Shown here piece by piece: positions 47,944-57,109 of a stretch of DNA of 64,000 nt. Every line of letters begins with the position of its first letter. Within the stretch, counting starts at the first letter, position 1. Where the stretch lies: NCBI GenBank assembly GCA_963976815.1, contig CAXBLU010000004.1, positions 186,001 to 250,000 of the forward strand, read 5' to 3'. The notes under the pieces are model-generated. The model ran no database searches and was not told where the DNA came from. It saw only the letters and a list, made by a program, of their open reading frames with translations. A program made the position numbers and the translations under genes. Source of the DNA: JAHRVQ01 sp963976815 (GTDB lineage: Bacteria > Pseudomonadota > Gammaproteobacteria > Pseudomonadales > Azotimanducaceae).

Positions 47944-50706
47944 ATGGACAAATACCAACCCAAGAACATTGAGCAGAGCTGGTACCAAAAATGGGAAAGC
48001 GGCAAGTATTTTGCGCCCCAGGGTAATGGCCCGACCTTCTCTATTGCCATTCCGCCGCCCAATGTCACGGGCACGTTACATATGGGTCATGCCTTTCAAC
48101 ATAGCCTGGTAGATTCCCTGATTCGCTACCGCCGTATGAAAGGTGACAAGACCCTGTGGCAAATGGGCACGGACCACGCAGGAATTTCCACCCAGCTACT
48201 GGTAACAGAGCGGCTTGCCGCCCAGGGCATTAAACCCTCGGACCTGGGTCGGGAGAAGTTCCTCGAAAAAGCCTGGGAGTGGAAAGAAGAATCCGGCGAT
48301 ACCATCTCTCGACAGCTACGTCGTCTCGGCGCCTCCCTGCACTGGGATACCGAACGATTTACCCTTGATGAAGGGATGTCTGAAGCGGTTCTTGAGGTGT
48401 TTATTCAGTTGTTTGAAGAAGGTCTGATTTACCGGGGTGAACGACTGGTCAACTGGGATCCCGTGTTAACCACTTCGATTTCTGACCTTGAAGTTATCTC
48501 AGAGGAAGAGAACGGTCATCTATGGCATTTCAAATACCCTATTGTGGATAGTGATGAATTTCTTACCGTTGCAACCACCCGACCTGAAACCATGCTGGGT
48601 GACAGTGCCGTTGCGGTTCATCCAGACGACGAGAGATACAAAGCCCTGGTAGGTAAATTTGTGCATTTACCGCTCACCGATCGCACCTTGCCTATTATTG
48701 CTGACCGTTACGTGGACAGTGAGTTTGGCACCGGCGTGGTGAAAATTACGCCTGCCCACGACTTTAACGACTATGAAATGGGTCGTCGGCATGATCTCGA
48801 ACTGATCAATATTCTTAATCCGGACGCAACCCTAAACAATGATGTGCCTGAAGCTTATCGCGGCCTTGATCGATTTGATGCTCGCAAGCGTGTCATTGCA
48901 GACATGGATGCCCTGGGTTTGCTGCACAAAATAGAAGACCACAAACTGGCGGTACCCAGGGGTGAAAAGTCCGGCGTGGTGATTGAGCCTTACCTGAGTG
49001 ATCAGTGGTTTATGGCCATGAAAGAATTGGCAGAACCCGCGATCCGCGTAGTGGAGGAAGGTGAAATCGAATTTGTCCCCAAAGCCTATGAGAACAACTA
49101 CCTGGTTTGGATGCGGGACATTCAAGACTGGTGTATCTCCCGGCAACAATGGTGGGGACACCGGATTCCCGCCTGGTATGACGAAGCAGGTAATGTTTAC
49201 GTTGGTCGTAGTGAAGAGGCAGTTCGTGCCAAACACGGCCTCGCAGCAGACATCAGCTTAAATCGAGATGACGATGTACTCGACACCTGGTTCTCCTCGG
49301 CGCTCTGGACATTTGCCACCCTCGGCTGGCCCGAGAAAACCCGAGAACTAGAAGAATTCCACAGTACTGACGTGATGGTGACTGGCCACGACATCATTAC
49401 CTTCTGGGTGTCGCGAATGATCATGATGACCCTAAAATTTACCGGCGAAATACCTTTCAAGAAAGTGTATATCACTGGCCTTGTGACCGATGCTGAAGGG
49501 CAAAAGATGTCCAAGTCAAAGGGTAACGGTCTCGACCCGTTGGACATTGTGGATGGCATTTCCCTCGACGCCTTAATCGAGAAACGTACCAGCAATATGT
49601 TGCAGCCTAAAATGGCGGCGCGGATAGAAAAGGCAACTCGAAAGGAATTCCCCGATGGCATAGACGCCTACGGCACCGATGCATTGCGCTTTACCTTCTA
49701 TTCCATCGCAACCAGCAGTCGCACTATTCGATTCGATATGAAGCGAGTCGAAGGTTACCGCAACTTTTGTAACAAGCTCTGGAATGCTTCGAACTTTGTC
49801 ATGATGAATACCCTGCCTCTGGCGGCGGATGCCGTGAGTGGTGACAAGACCTTATCCGTGGTTGACCACTGGATTGTTTCTGAATTCCAAAAAACGGCAG
49901 CTGCGGTCGAGCGGGCAATGCAGACCTATCGCTATGACCTGGCGGCCAAAGCCATATATGAGTTTGTCTGGGATGAACTTTGTGACTGGTATTTGGAGCT
50001 AACAAAACCGGTCCTATATAACGAAGCCGCGACAGCCGAGTCGGTTCGCGCGACCCAATTCACCCTGTTGTCGGTACTCGAAGCTACCCTGCGATTAGCC
50101 CATCCTTTCCTACCGTTTATGACTGAAGAGATCTGGCAGCAGCTCCCCGAGGAAATTCGCGGCGGTGGTGAAACCATCATGCTGCAAAGTTTTCCAGAAG
50201 CCGACGACAATCTTATCAACGAAAACGCCACGGCAGATGTAGCCTGGCTAAAGGCGGTTGTTACAGCGTCTAGAAATATCCGCGGAGAAATGGACATATC
50301 CTTCGCCAAAGAAATTCCCATACTGTTCAAGAACGGAAACGATACTGACAAGGCGCGCCTGGAGCGCTACGAATCGCTACTCAATTTCCTCATCAAACCC
50401 GAATCACTCACATGGCTCGAAGCCGGTGATGACACACCAGTATCAGCAACCCATTTAGTCGGTGAGATGCAGGTGCTGGTCCCCATGAGTGGCCTTATCG
50501 ACAAGGGCGCAGAAGTGGATCGACTCAATAAGGAGATTGACCGCAAAGAAAAAGAACGCGCACGGGCTGAAGGCAAGATCAACAATCCTAGTTTTGTCGA
50601 CCGAGCACCCGCTGATGTCGTTCAAAAAGAAAAAGATAAGCTCGTTGATCTGGCAACCGCACTGCAACAATTGATCGCCCAGCGCGAACGGGTTGAGAGT
50701 CTGTAG
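47944..50706 (+). CDS. valS: Valyl-tRNA synthetase
   Basis: Class I aminoacyl-tRNA synthetase of 920 residues. HIGH motif is HMGH at residues 46-49 in PNVTGTLHMGHAF; KMSKS begins at residue 521 in QKMSKSKGNGLDP. The editing domain lies between, with TTRPETMLGDSAVAVHPDD. The C-terminal coiled coil (EVDRLNKEIDRKEKERARAEGKI) is complete. Starts ATG 47944, 101 bp after the preceding stop. Confidence 0.97.
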   Translation: MDKYQPKNIEQSWYQKWESGKYFAPQGNGPTFSIAIPPPNVTGTLHMGHAFQHSLVDSLIRYRRMKGDKTLWQMGTDHAGISTQLLVTERLAAQGIKPSDLGREKFLEKAWEWKEESGDTISRQLRRLGASLHWDTERFTLDEGMSEAVLEVFIQLFEEGLIYRGERLVNWDPVLTTSISDLEVISEEENGHLWHFKYPIVDSDEFLTVATTRPETMLGDSAVAVHPDDERYKALVGKFVHLPLTDRTLPIIADRYVDSEFGTGVVKITPAHDFNDYEMGRRHDLELINILNPDATLNNDVPEAYRGLDRFDARKRVIADMDALGLLHKIEDHKLAVPRGEKSGVVIEPYLSDQWFMAMKELAEPAIRVVEEGEIEFVPKAYENNYLVWMRDIQDWCISRQQWWGHRIPAWYDEAGNVYVGRSEEAVRAKHGLAADISLNRDDDVLDTWFSSALWTFATLGWPEKTRELEEFHSTDVMVTGHDIITFWVSRMIMMTLKFTGEIPFKKVYITGLVTDAEGQKMSKSKGNGLDPLDIVDGISLDALIEKRTSNMLQPKMAARIEKATRKEFPDGIDAYGTDALRFTFYSIATSSRTIRFDMKRVEGYRNFCNKLWNASNFVMMNTLPLAADAVSGDKTLSVVDHWIVSEFQKTAAAVERAMQTYRYDLAAKAIYEFVWDELCDWYLELTKPVLYNEAATAESVRATQFTLLSVLEATLRLAHPFLPFMTEEIWQQLPEEIRGGGETIMLQSFPEADDNLINENATADVAWLKAVVTASRNIRGEMDISFAKEIPILFKNGNDTDKARLERYESLLNFLIKPESLTWLEAGDDTPVSATHLVGEMQVLVPMSGLIDKGAEVDRLNKEIDRKEKERARAEGKINNPSFVDRAPADVVQKEKDKLVDLATALQQLIAQRERVESL

Positions 50707-51047
50707 TGGCTAACAAGGTGAAGTAGGCCCTGATTCAAGCGCTGAGAATAAGCTCTGTTTATTTCAAAGCCTGACAACATAACCGAAACGCTACCACCTC
50801 TATGACCTCTGTACGTTAACCACGCTACAGTGCTCCCACAGCTTCAGAAACTACTTGCACTATTAAGGTGAATTCTGCCTTAATCATACCTACGCCAACG
50901 ACCCGAAGAGGTTTGGCGCAGCTGGCCACAAGCTGGCGAAATTAAAAGTTAGTAAAACAAGAAAAATAACAGAAGCAACAAAAACAATAATAAGAAGCTA
51001 AAGCTGCGAAACAGTAGCTAGCGACAAAAAGAAATGAGGGACTGGCT
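50707..51047 (+). promoter_or_regulatory. Gene-free leader region ahead of the cold-shock protein gene
   Basis: No gene is seen in these 341 bp. An inverted repeat ATTAAGG-N9-CCTTAAT lies at 50862-50884, just after TTGCAC, which could be a -35 element. The last 110 bp are A-rich. Cold-shock genes often have long structured leaders, so this stretch probably holds promoter and 5' UTR. Confidence 0.4.
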
Positions 51048-51257
51048 ATGTCGGATAGACAATCAGGAACCGTTAAATGGTTCAATGATGCCAAAGGATT
51101 CGGCTTTATCGAGAGAGAAGCAGGCGAAGATGTATTTGTTCATTTTCGCTCCATCCGAGGTGAGGGATATCGCACCTTAAAACAAGGTGCGAGAGTAGAG
51201 TTTGAGCTTTCCGAAACCGAGAAGGGCTTCCAGGCCGAAGATGTATCAGAAGTGTAG
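51048..51257 (+). CDS. Cold-shock protein, CspA family
   Basis: Single-stranded nucleic acid-binding protein of 69 residues. RNP1 is KGFGFI and RNP2 is VFVHF; GTVKWFNDAKGFGFIER is the usual N-terminal block. An RNA chaperone or antiterminator role is standard for the family. GAGGGA lies 9 bp before the ATG. Monocistronic, with a long A-rich upstream region. Confidence 0.93.
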   Translation: MSDRQSGTVKWFNDAKGFGFIEREAGEDVFVHFRSIRGEGYRTLKQGARVEFELSETEKGFQAEDVSEV

Positions 51258-51354
51258 CTAACTGCAAACCCGGAACTTTCTCACCCCCCGACGTAACTCA
51301 CCGGTTATCAACACCTGGTCATACCGCGTCGATGCTGAATAGGGACTTCCCGGA

Positions 51355-51382
51355 CTGTTAGTTCAAAGCTGTTAGTTCAAAG
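51355..51382. repeat. 14-bp tandem repeat, two copies
   Basis: CTGTTAGTTCAAAG occurs twice in tandem, about 70 bp beyond the stop of the minus-strand quinone oxidoreductase gene. Same period as the arrays at 14575, 27283 and 52720. Confidence 0.8.
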
Positions 51383-51449
51383 CTGCAACATAAAAGCTGC
51401 TGCAGCAAAACGATAATATCGAAACGATGCCAACAATGCGTTCGCACTT

Positions 51450-52421
51450 CTACTGTGCAACCGACAAGATAACCTTGCCAATGGTTTTGTCGCTAGCGAC
51501 GAGCGCCTGTGCAGCATCCGCCTCTTCGATAGGAAACACGGTATCCACTATCGGTTTTATCTCACCGGATTCTATTTTAGGCCAGACCTTCTCTCGAAGT
51601 TGAGCCATGACCGCTGCTTTTTCTTGCAATGGTCTTGCCCGCAGCGTCGAACCGATCACTCTCAAACGTTTGATCATCATGAGCCCAAGATTAATCTCGG
51701 TTTGTGCCCCGCCCATCAAACCAATCAGTACTAGCCTACCGCCTAGACCCAACAGATTTAGATTGTCGGCGAGATAAGCACCACCCACAGGGTCCAGGAT
51801 GACGCCAACACCGTCAGGAGCAAATGCTTGAGCTTTTTCCAAAAATGAACCCTCATGTCGGTTACTCCCTGCTGACGCCCCCAATTCAAGGCATGCCGTC
51901 AATTTATCCTGGTTACCCACCGTCACAAAAGTTTCACTACCGAAGGCCTGACATAGCTGAATCGCCGCCGTGCCAACACCGCTCGCCCCCGCATGTAAGA
52001 TGACCTTTTCACCTGGCTGTAATGCGGCCTCCATAAAAATATTCAGCCATGCTGTGGCAAATACCTCAGGCAGGGCTGCGCCGTGGGCCATAGAAAGACC
52101 TTTCGGTAGAGGCAAGACGCTACCGGCATCCACGGTAACAACCTGCGCATAACCACCTCCCGCAAGAAGTGCACAGACTCGATCACCTTCCTTGAAGCCT
52201 TGAACTTTACTGCCCAGCCCAATCACCTCTCCAGCGCATTCCAAACCCATCACATCACTTGCACCGGGGGGCGGTGGGTACATGCCTTTACGCTGCATCA
52301 AATCCGCCCGATTAATGGCCGAGGCAAACACCTTAATTTGAACTTCGTTTTCCTTTGGACCAGGGGTTGCAACTTCTTCCCAGGCTAGTTCGCCGCCGTC
52401 TTTTACTTGGATCGCATGCAT
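51450..52421 (-). CDS. NAD(P)H-quinone oxidoreductase, PIG3-like MDR family
   Basis: Cytosolic zinc-independent medium-chain reductase of 323 residues. Begins MHAIQVKDGGELAWEEVATPGP; NRADLMQRKGMYPPPPGASDVMGLECAGEV is typical of PIG3 quinone reductases. The NADPH-binding motif is AGASGVGTAAIQL. The gene precedes nothing co-directional at once on its 3' side; slyX lies just upstream, 19 bp away. Confidence 0.92.
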   Translation of the reverse strand: MHAIQVKDGGELAWEEVATPGPKENEVQIKVFASAINRADLMQRKGMYPPPPGASDVMGLECAGEVIGLGSKVQGFKEGDRVCALLAGGGYAQVVTVDAGSVLPLPKGLSMAHGAALPEVFATAWLNIFMEAALQPGEKVILHAGASGVGTAAIQLCQAFGSETFVTVGNQDKLTACLELGASAGSNRHEGSFLEKAQAFAPDGVGVILDPVGGAYLADNLNLLGLGGRLVLIGLMGGAQTEINLGLMMIKRLRVIGSTLRARPLQEKAAVMAQLREKVWPKIESGEIKPIVDTVFPIEEADAAQALVASDKTIGKVILSVAQ

Positions 52422-52440
52422 GACCTTTCCTTCTAACGAA

Positions 52441-52641
52441 TTAATAGTGGGGTGGTGGAGGTTCTGGGGAATCCGGCATTTGGGTTTCCAGTGACTTAAA
52501 TTCGGATTGTAGAACTTTGAGTTGTAGTTGCAGTTCGGTAATTTGTTTTTGTTGAGCGATCAAGGCGTCATCCAACTGAGTGATGAGCTCCTCTTGAAAT
52601 GCTACTTTAGTTTCCAAAATCTCAAAACGCGATTCGCTCAT
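52441..52641 (-). CDS. slyX: SlyX family protein
   Basis: Small coiled-coil protein of 66 residues: LETKVAFQEELITQLDDALIAQQKQITELQLQLKVL followed by the SlyX C-terminal PDSPEPPPPHY. Function unknown despite its name. Lies between the quinone reductase gene and hisF on the same strand. Confidence 0.9.
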   Translation of the reverse strand: MSESRFEILETKVAFQEELITQLDDALIAQQKQITELQLQLKVLQSEFKSLETQMPDSPEPPPPHY

Positions 52642-52719
52642 AGTTTAAATCCCGAATGAATGATCAATGAATGTGTGATGAGAAGCTGCTTGCTCGAAGC
52701 CGAAGCTTGTCAGGCTATT

Positions 52720-52789
52720 TATGCCAACCTAACTATACCAGCCCAACTATGCCAGCCCATCTATGCCGACCTATCTATGCCGACCTAAG
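52720..52789. repeat. 14-bp tandem array, five copies, after hisF
   Basis: Five diverged units of TATGCCRACCTAWC type, 5 bp past the hisF stop (52795-52797). Read on the minus strand the units end in ATAG or ATAA, again bringing stop triplets through successive frames. Confidence 0.88.
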
Positions 52790-52794
52790 CTCGC

Positions 52795-53574
52795 CTAATA
52801 GTTCAATCGAACCTTAACGCCCTTTTCATGTAGCCACTGCTTAAGCCCTGACACGGTGTATTCACCGTAATGCACCATAGACGCAACCAGCGCCGCATCA
52901 GCTTTGCCTTCCGTCAATACTTCCAGTAGATGTTCAGGCTTTCCTGCACCCCCGGAGGCAATAACCGGAATTGATACCGCCTCGGCAATCATCCTCGTTA
53001 GATTGATCTCGTATCCCGCCCTGGTGCCGTCGGCATCAATTGAATTGACCACCAACTCTCCTGCACCTAACTCTTCACCTCGGAGCGCCCAGGCTAATGC
53101 GTCAATCCCAGTTGGCGTACGACCACCGTTGATCACCACCTCATAACCGCTGGAAAAATCTCGAGTTGTTTCAACTTTGAGAATATCCATTGATAGGACA
53201 ACATTCTGGGTTCCAAATGCTCTTGCACACTCGGCAATCAGTTCTGGTCTCTGGACCGCAGCTGAGTTTACGTTAATTTTTTCAGCGCCTGCCCATAGGA
53301 GTCGATTCGCATCTGCCACGGTCCTGACACCCCCCCCTACCGAAAAGGGAATAAAAATTTTCTCGGCGACGGATTCCACAACATCTAACATAATGTCCCG
53401 CTTATCGCTCGATGCGGTAATGTCATAAAACACCAACTCATCGAGGCCATCCTCGTAATATTCCAAGGCTTTCTCAACGGGATCGCCAATGTCTTTTGTA
53501 TTGACAAATTTGACGCTCTTGGCCAGCTTGCCTTCACGCACATCAAGGCAGGCAATAATGCGTTTACTTAGCAT
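52795..53574 (-). CDS. hisF: Imidazole glycerol phosphate synthase cyclase subunit HisF (variant type)
   Basis: TIM-barrel cyclase of 259 residues that, with HisH-supplied ammonia, yields imidazole glycerol phosphate and AICAR. Start ATG 53574 gives MLSKRIIACLD with Asp11; the second catalytic Asp is in VVLSMDILKVE. Phosphate-binding elements PFSVGGGVRT and IPVIASGGAGKPEH are present. It differs from common HisF in LAKSVKFVN and SMDILK, which I associate with stand-alone HisF/HisF2-like copies. A G8 run codes the GGG loop. HisH overlaps it by 7 bp; hisA and hisI are absent from the locus. Confidence 0.88.
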   Translation of the reverse strand: MLSKRIIACLDVREGKLAKSVKFVNTKDIGDPVEKALEYYEDGLDELVFYDITASSDKRDIMLDVVESVAEKIFIPFSVGGGVRTVADANRLLWAGAEKINVNSAAVQRPELIAECARAFGTQNVVLSMDILKVETTRDFSSGYEVVINGGRTPTGIDALAWALRGEELGAGELVVNSIDADGTRAGYEINLTRMIAEAVSIPVIASGGAGKPEHLLEVLTEGKADAALVASMVHYGEYTVSGLKQWLHEKGVKVRLNY

Positions 53575-54203
53575 GATTCGGTCCCATCCCAATCTCGAAA
53601 TGCATCCAGTATGGCAAGCCCCTTTTTACCACTCTTCTCGAGGTGGAACTGGGTGGCAAACAGGTTGCCTTTTGCAATCACGGAACAGAATCGATGACCG
53701 TACTCGGTCATGGCAACAATATGGGGCTCCGTCGGACGATTATAATAGGAGTGGACAAAATAGAATTCGTCTCCGTCCTTAACATTCTTGAGCAGTGGGT
53801 GTGGCCGCTGGATTTCGATTTCATTCCAGCCAATGTGAGGTACCTTAAACTGCCGATCAACATAATCAAAACGTTCACAGCAGCCAGGCACAATACCCAG
53901 GCAATCCTTATTGCCCTCCTCCGAGTGCTCGAGCAGTATCTGGCTGCCCAGACAAATCCCAAGAAAGGGTTTGCCGGAAGCATAGAAGTCCAGCAGGGCA
54001 TCAAACAAACCCTGGGCATGCAACGTATCCACCGCACTTTCAGCGGAACCTACGCCCGGGAAAATAACCTTGTCGGCGGAGCGAATTTCCGCCGGATCAC
54101 CGGTAATCACACCATTGATACCCACTTCATGGCAGGCGCGGCGCACACTACCTAGATTACCGGCATCATAATCGACAATCGCTACACGGGCGGCGGTTGG
54201 CAT
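53568..54203 (-). CDS. hisH: Imidazole glycerol phosphate synthase glutaminase subunit HisH
   Basis: Class I glutamine amidotransferase of 212 residues. Start ATG 54203 with AGGGGA upstream; an extension to 54302 would cover the intergenic promoter. Catalytic Cys is in FLGICLGSQILLE; His and Glu are in ATQFHLEKSG. Begins ARVAIVDYDAGNLGSVRRA. Paired with hisF only, as in some O-antigen or stand-alone loci, and divergent from the GntR-PurM fusion by 175 bp. Confidence 0.92.
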   Translation of the reverse strand: MPTAARVAIVDYDAGNLGSVRRACHEVGINGVITGDPAEIRSADKVIFPGVGSAESAVDTLHAQGLFDALLDFYASGKPFLGICLGSQILLEHSEEGNKDCLGIVPGCCERFDYVDRQFKVPHIGWNEIEIQRPHPLLKNVKDGDEFYFVHSYYNRPTEPHIVAMTEYGHRFCSVIAKGNLFATQFHLEKSGKKGLAILDAFRDWDGTESC

Positions 54204-54340
54204 GGAGTCCCCTTTCGAATTGATGGACAGTTTCAACGGATAACTGAACAAACCGTTCAGCGGGTCGTGAAGAGCGCGCATTATAGAAGAAAGCCGGGGC
54301 AAATGGAGACCGAATTCAGTGTCCTTATGCTGCCGCCACC

Positions 54341-54360
54341 TGTATTATTACTATGATACA
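54341..54360. promoter_or_regulatory. Imperfect palindrome, candidate YtrA-type GntR operator
   Basis: TGTATTATTACTATGATACA has arms TGTAT/ATACA with further AT symmetry inside. It sits 18 bp before the start of the GntR-PurM gene, where it could overlap promoter or ribosome site. It is the natural site for the HTH domain of that protein and may also control hisHF on the other side. Confidence 0.6.
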
Positions 54361-54378
54361 GATACCTTCGAGCAAGTT

Positions 54379-55782
54379 ATGAACCTGACCATCGATACAA
54401 ACCAGAACACGCCCGTCTTTCAGCAGATCATCGACCAGATCCACTTTGCAATTAACACGGGAGAACTGTCACCCGGAGATAAATTACCCAGCATACGTGC
54501 CGTTGCTTCAGACCATGAGGTTGCCGCCAATACCGTTGCTAAAGCTTACCGGCAGCTTGAATTTCGAGGCGTCATTAGCGCTAAGGACCGTTCTGGCTTT
54601 GTTGTTAGTGAACCGGTTACCCAGAGCCGCTATCAATCCCGGGGCGTGAGTTCCGACAAGGCCGAAGTCCACGATGTGGTCGACAAGATGGATCACGGCG
54701 CGATTCCCGGAACTTTTTGCAAAATAACCGAGGACTACCTGTCCGGCGACCCAGAAAAGTGCAATATCATTCATGCTGACGGCAGCGGTACAAAATCGAT
54801 TATTGCCTATCTACAGTACAAAGAGTCCGGTGACCCCAGGGTTTTCCATGGCATTGCCCAGGACAGTATCGTGATGAATCTCGACGACCTACTTTGTGTT
54901 GGCATCAATGGCCGCATACTGATTTCCAACACCATCAATCGCAATGCCTTGAACTGCCCCGGCGAAGTTGTATCCGCGCTTATTGAAGGCAGCGAAAGTT
55001 TTATGGCAACCCTTCGAGATCAGGGCGTCCAGATTTATTCCGGTGGTGGTGAAACCGCAGACGTTGGCGATCTCACCGGTACGGTTGTGGTTGATAGCTG
55101 CGCCGTTGCCATTATGAAAAAGGCGGACGTTGTCAAAAATGATATTAGTGGCGACCTTGCCATTGTGGGGCTGTCTTCTACGGGAATTGCCAGTTACGAA
55201 ACCATTGAAAATAGCGGTATAGGCAGCAACGGATTAACAAGTGCCCGCCATGACATGCTCAGCCAGATCTACGCCAAGAAATACCCCGAAACATTTGACC
55301 CAAACGTACCAAAAGAATTGGTGTATTGCGGCCCCTACGCCTTAAATGACCCACTACCTGAGTCCACGTTAACTGTAGGCCAGGCTATTCTGAGCCCGAC
55401 CAGAAGCTACGCGCCAGTCATACAAAAAATTCTCAATGTGCTTGGCTCTGAGGTACAGGGCTTAATCCACTGTTCCGGCGGCGCTCAAACCAAATGTCTA
55501 AAGTTCGGTCGAGACGTGCACTTTGTGAAGAACAACCTGTTTGCGACCCCGCCATTGTTCAAAGCGATCCAACAAGCCTCGGAGACCGCCTGGGAGGAAA
55601 TGTACAAGGTATTCAATATGGGCCATCGCATGGAAGTTTATGTCCCTGCAGGCAGGGTCCAGGAAGTCATCGATATCGCTCGCAGCTTTAATATTGATGC
55701 CCAACAGATCGGCTTTACGGAAAGCGCTGACCACAACCACCTGACCTTAACTAATCCAGATGGCCAGACCTTTCGGTATTAG
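54379..55782 (+). CDS. GntR-type winged helix fused to AIR synthase (PurM)-like protein
   Basis: Protein of 467 residues; start ATG 54379, the upstream GTG extension would read through the palindrome. Residues about 1-78 are a YtrA-like GntR domain (PVFQQIIDQIHFAINTGEL, LPSIRAVASDHEVAANTVAK, AYRQLEFRGVI). From about residue 86 follows a full-length AIR synthase of the kind found in Bacteroidota: RYQSRGVSSDKAEVHDVV, CNIIHADGSGTKSIIAY, GGGETADVGDLTGTVVVDS, HCSGGAQTKCL, EEMYKVFNMGHRMEVYV. PurM makes AIR for purine and thiamine synthesis. The fusion may be a metabolite-sensing repressor or a DNA-bound enzyme. I know of no described example. Confidence 0.85.
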   Translation: MNLTIDTNQNTPVFQQIIDQIHFAINTGELSPGDKLPSIRAVASDHEVAANTVAKAYRQLEFRGVISAKDRSGFVVSEPVTQSRYQSRGVSSDKAEVHDVVDKMDHGAIPGTFCKITEDYLSGDPEKCNIIHADGSGTKSIIAYLQYKESGDPRVFHGIAQDSIVMNLDDLLCVGINGRILISNTINRNALNCPGEVVSALIEGSESFMATLRDQGVQIYSGGGETADVGDLTGTVVVDSCAVAIMKKADVVKNDISGDLAIVGLSSTGIASYETIENSGIGSNGLTSARHDMLSQIYAKKYPETFDPNVPKELVYCGPYALNDPLPESTLTVGQAILSPTRSYAPVIQKILNVLGSEVQGLIHCSGGAQTKCLKFGRDVHFVKNNLFATPPLFKAIQQASETAWEEMYKVFNMGHRMEVYVPAGRVQEVIDIARSFNIDAQQIGFTESADHNHLTLTNPDGQTFRY

Positions 55783-55848
55783 TCTGGGGTAGCCCCACCT
55801 AACGGGAAGGTTTATTCTAGGGTCGAATCTGCTGAATTGAGTCGACCC

Positions 55849-57108
55849 ATGGAATTTGATATTGCCGCACAATTTGAAGAGTGCCTCCAGATCCTTGTGG
55901 ATAAAGAAGGTTCTGACCTTTACTACAGTGTTGGCGCACCCCCAAGCGCAAAGTTCTACGGTACCCTCAATCAAATTAGCGATCGGCCCATGCAGCCAGG
56001 GGAAGTACTCCAGATCGCCAATTCTGTTATGAACGAAGAACAACGCGCCCAGTTTGCAACCAGTCCAGAAATGAACCTTGCGATTTCACGCCCTAAGATG
56101 GGTCGGTTTCGGGTCAATATTTTCCAACAAAGAAACGAGGCGGCAATGGTGATTCGCCGCCTCGGTGACACCCTGCCGAACTACAAAGACCTGGGCCTAC
56201 CGGTTGTACTTCCCAAACTTATCATGTCGAAACTGGGGCTAATCCTATTTGTCGGCGGTACCGGTTCGGGTAAGTCCACCTCTATGGCTGCTTTGATTGA
56301 CTACCGTAATCAAAAAAGCAAAGGGCATATTATTACCATCGAAGATCCGGTTGAATTTACTCACCCCCACAAGGGCTGCATTGTGAATCAAAGGGAAGTT
56401 GGTACGGACACCCACTCCTGGGAAGACGCCCTTGCCAACACTTTAAGACAGGCCCCGGACGTCATTTTAATAGGCGAGATTCGCCATCAAGAAACCATGG
56501 AGCACGCTCTAGCCTTTGCTGAAACCGGCCACCTGTGTTTGTCGACCTTACACGCAAACAACGCTAACCAGGCAATGGATCGAATCATTAACTTCTTCCC
56601 GGAAGAACGTCACAACCAGTTGCTTCAAGATTTGTCATTAAACATGCGGGGCATCATCAGTCAGCGACTGGTTAAAACCGTGGACGGAAAACGGGCTGCT
56701 GCCATCGAAATATTGTTAGGTACTCCCCGGGCAGCAGACTTAATTTCAAAAGGCGACGTGAGTTCTCTGAAGGAGCTGATGGAAAAATCCGGCGAACAGG
56801 GTATGCAAACCTTCGACATGGCTTTGTTCAAACTCTTTAAGCAGGGCAAAATCACCCTGGAAGAAGCCCTGAAGAATGCCGACTCGAAAAACAACCTGCG
56901 ACTTAAAATCACCCTCGACGACAACCCCGCAGCAAAAAGAAAAGCACAAGAAGCTGCGGCAGCCGCCGCTGAGGCAAGTGGCTCAAAGGCCAGCCCAACG
57001 GATAACAAAGCCAAATTTGTTGAACCCGAAAAGCCTGCCGAAGCAAAACCAGCCTCTGGATTGTCGTTAGCCCCGATGGATGAAGACGAGGAGCAGGATA
57101 AGTACTAA
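55849..57108 (+). CDS. pilU: Type IV pilus retraction ATPase PilU
   Basis: Cytosolic hexameric ATPase of 419 residues for pilus retraction. Start ATG 55849; a TTG four codons earlier is not needed. Walker A is GGTGSGKST at about 136-144, Walker B region VILIGEIRHQETMEHALAFAETGHLCLSTLHANNANQA, which is the PilU rather than the PilT pattern. After residue about 360 comes an Ala/Lys/Glu/Pro-rich tail ending MDEDEEQDKY. pilT is not beside it in this window. Convergent with the LysR gene with a 1-bp gap. Confidence 0.92.
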   Translation: MEFDIAAQFEECLQILVDKEGSDLYYSVGAPPSAKFYGTLNQISDRPMQPGEVLQIANSVMNEEQRAQFATSPEMNLAISRPKMGRFRVNIFQQRNEAAMVIRRLGDTLPNYKDLGLPVVLPKLIMSKLGLILFVGGTGSGKSTSMAALIDYRNQKSKGHIITIEDPVEFTHPHKGCIVNQREVGTDTHSWEDALANTLRQAPDVILIGEIRHQETMEHALAFAETGHLCLSTLHANNANQAMDRIINFFPEERHNQLLQDLSLNMRGIISQRLVKTVDGKRAAAIEILLGTPRAADLISKGDVSSLKELMEKSGEQGMQTFDMALFKLFKQGKITLEEALKNADSKNNLRLKITLDDNPAAKRKAQEAAAAAAEASGSKASPTDNKAKFVEPEKPAEAKPASGLSLAPMDEDEEQDKY

Positions 57109-57109
57109 T

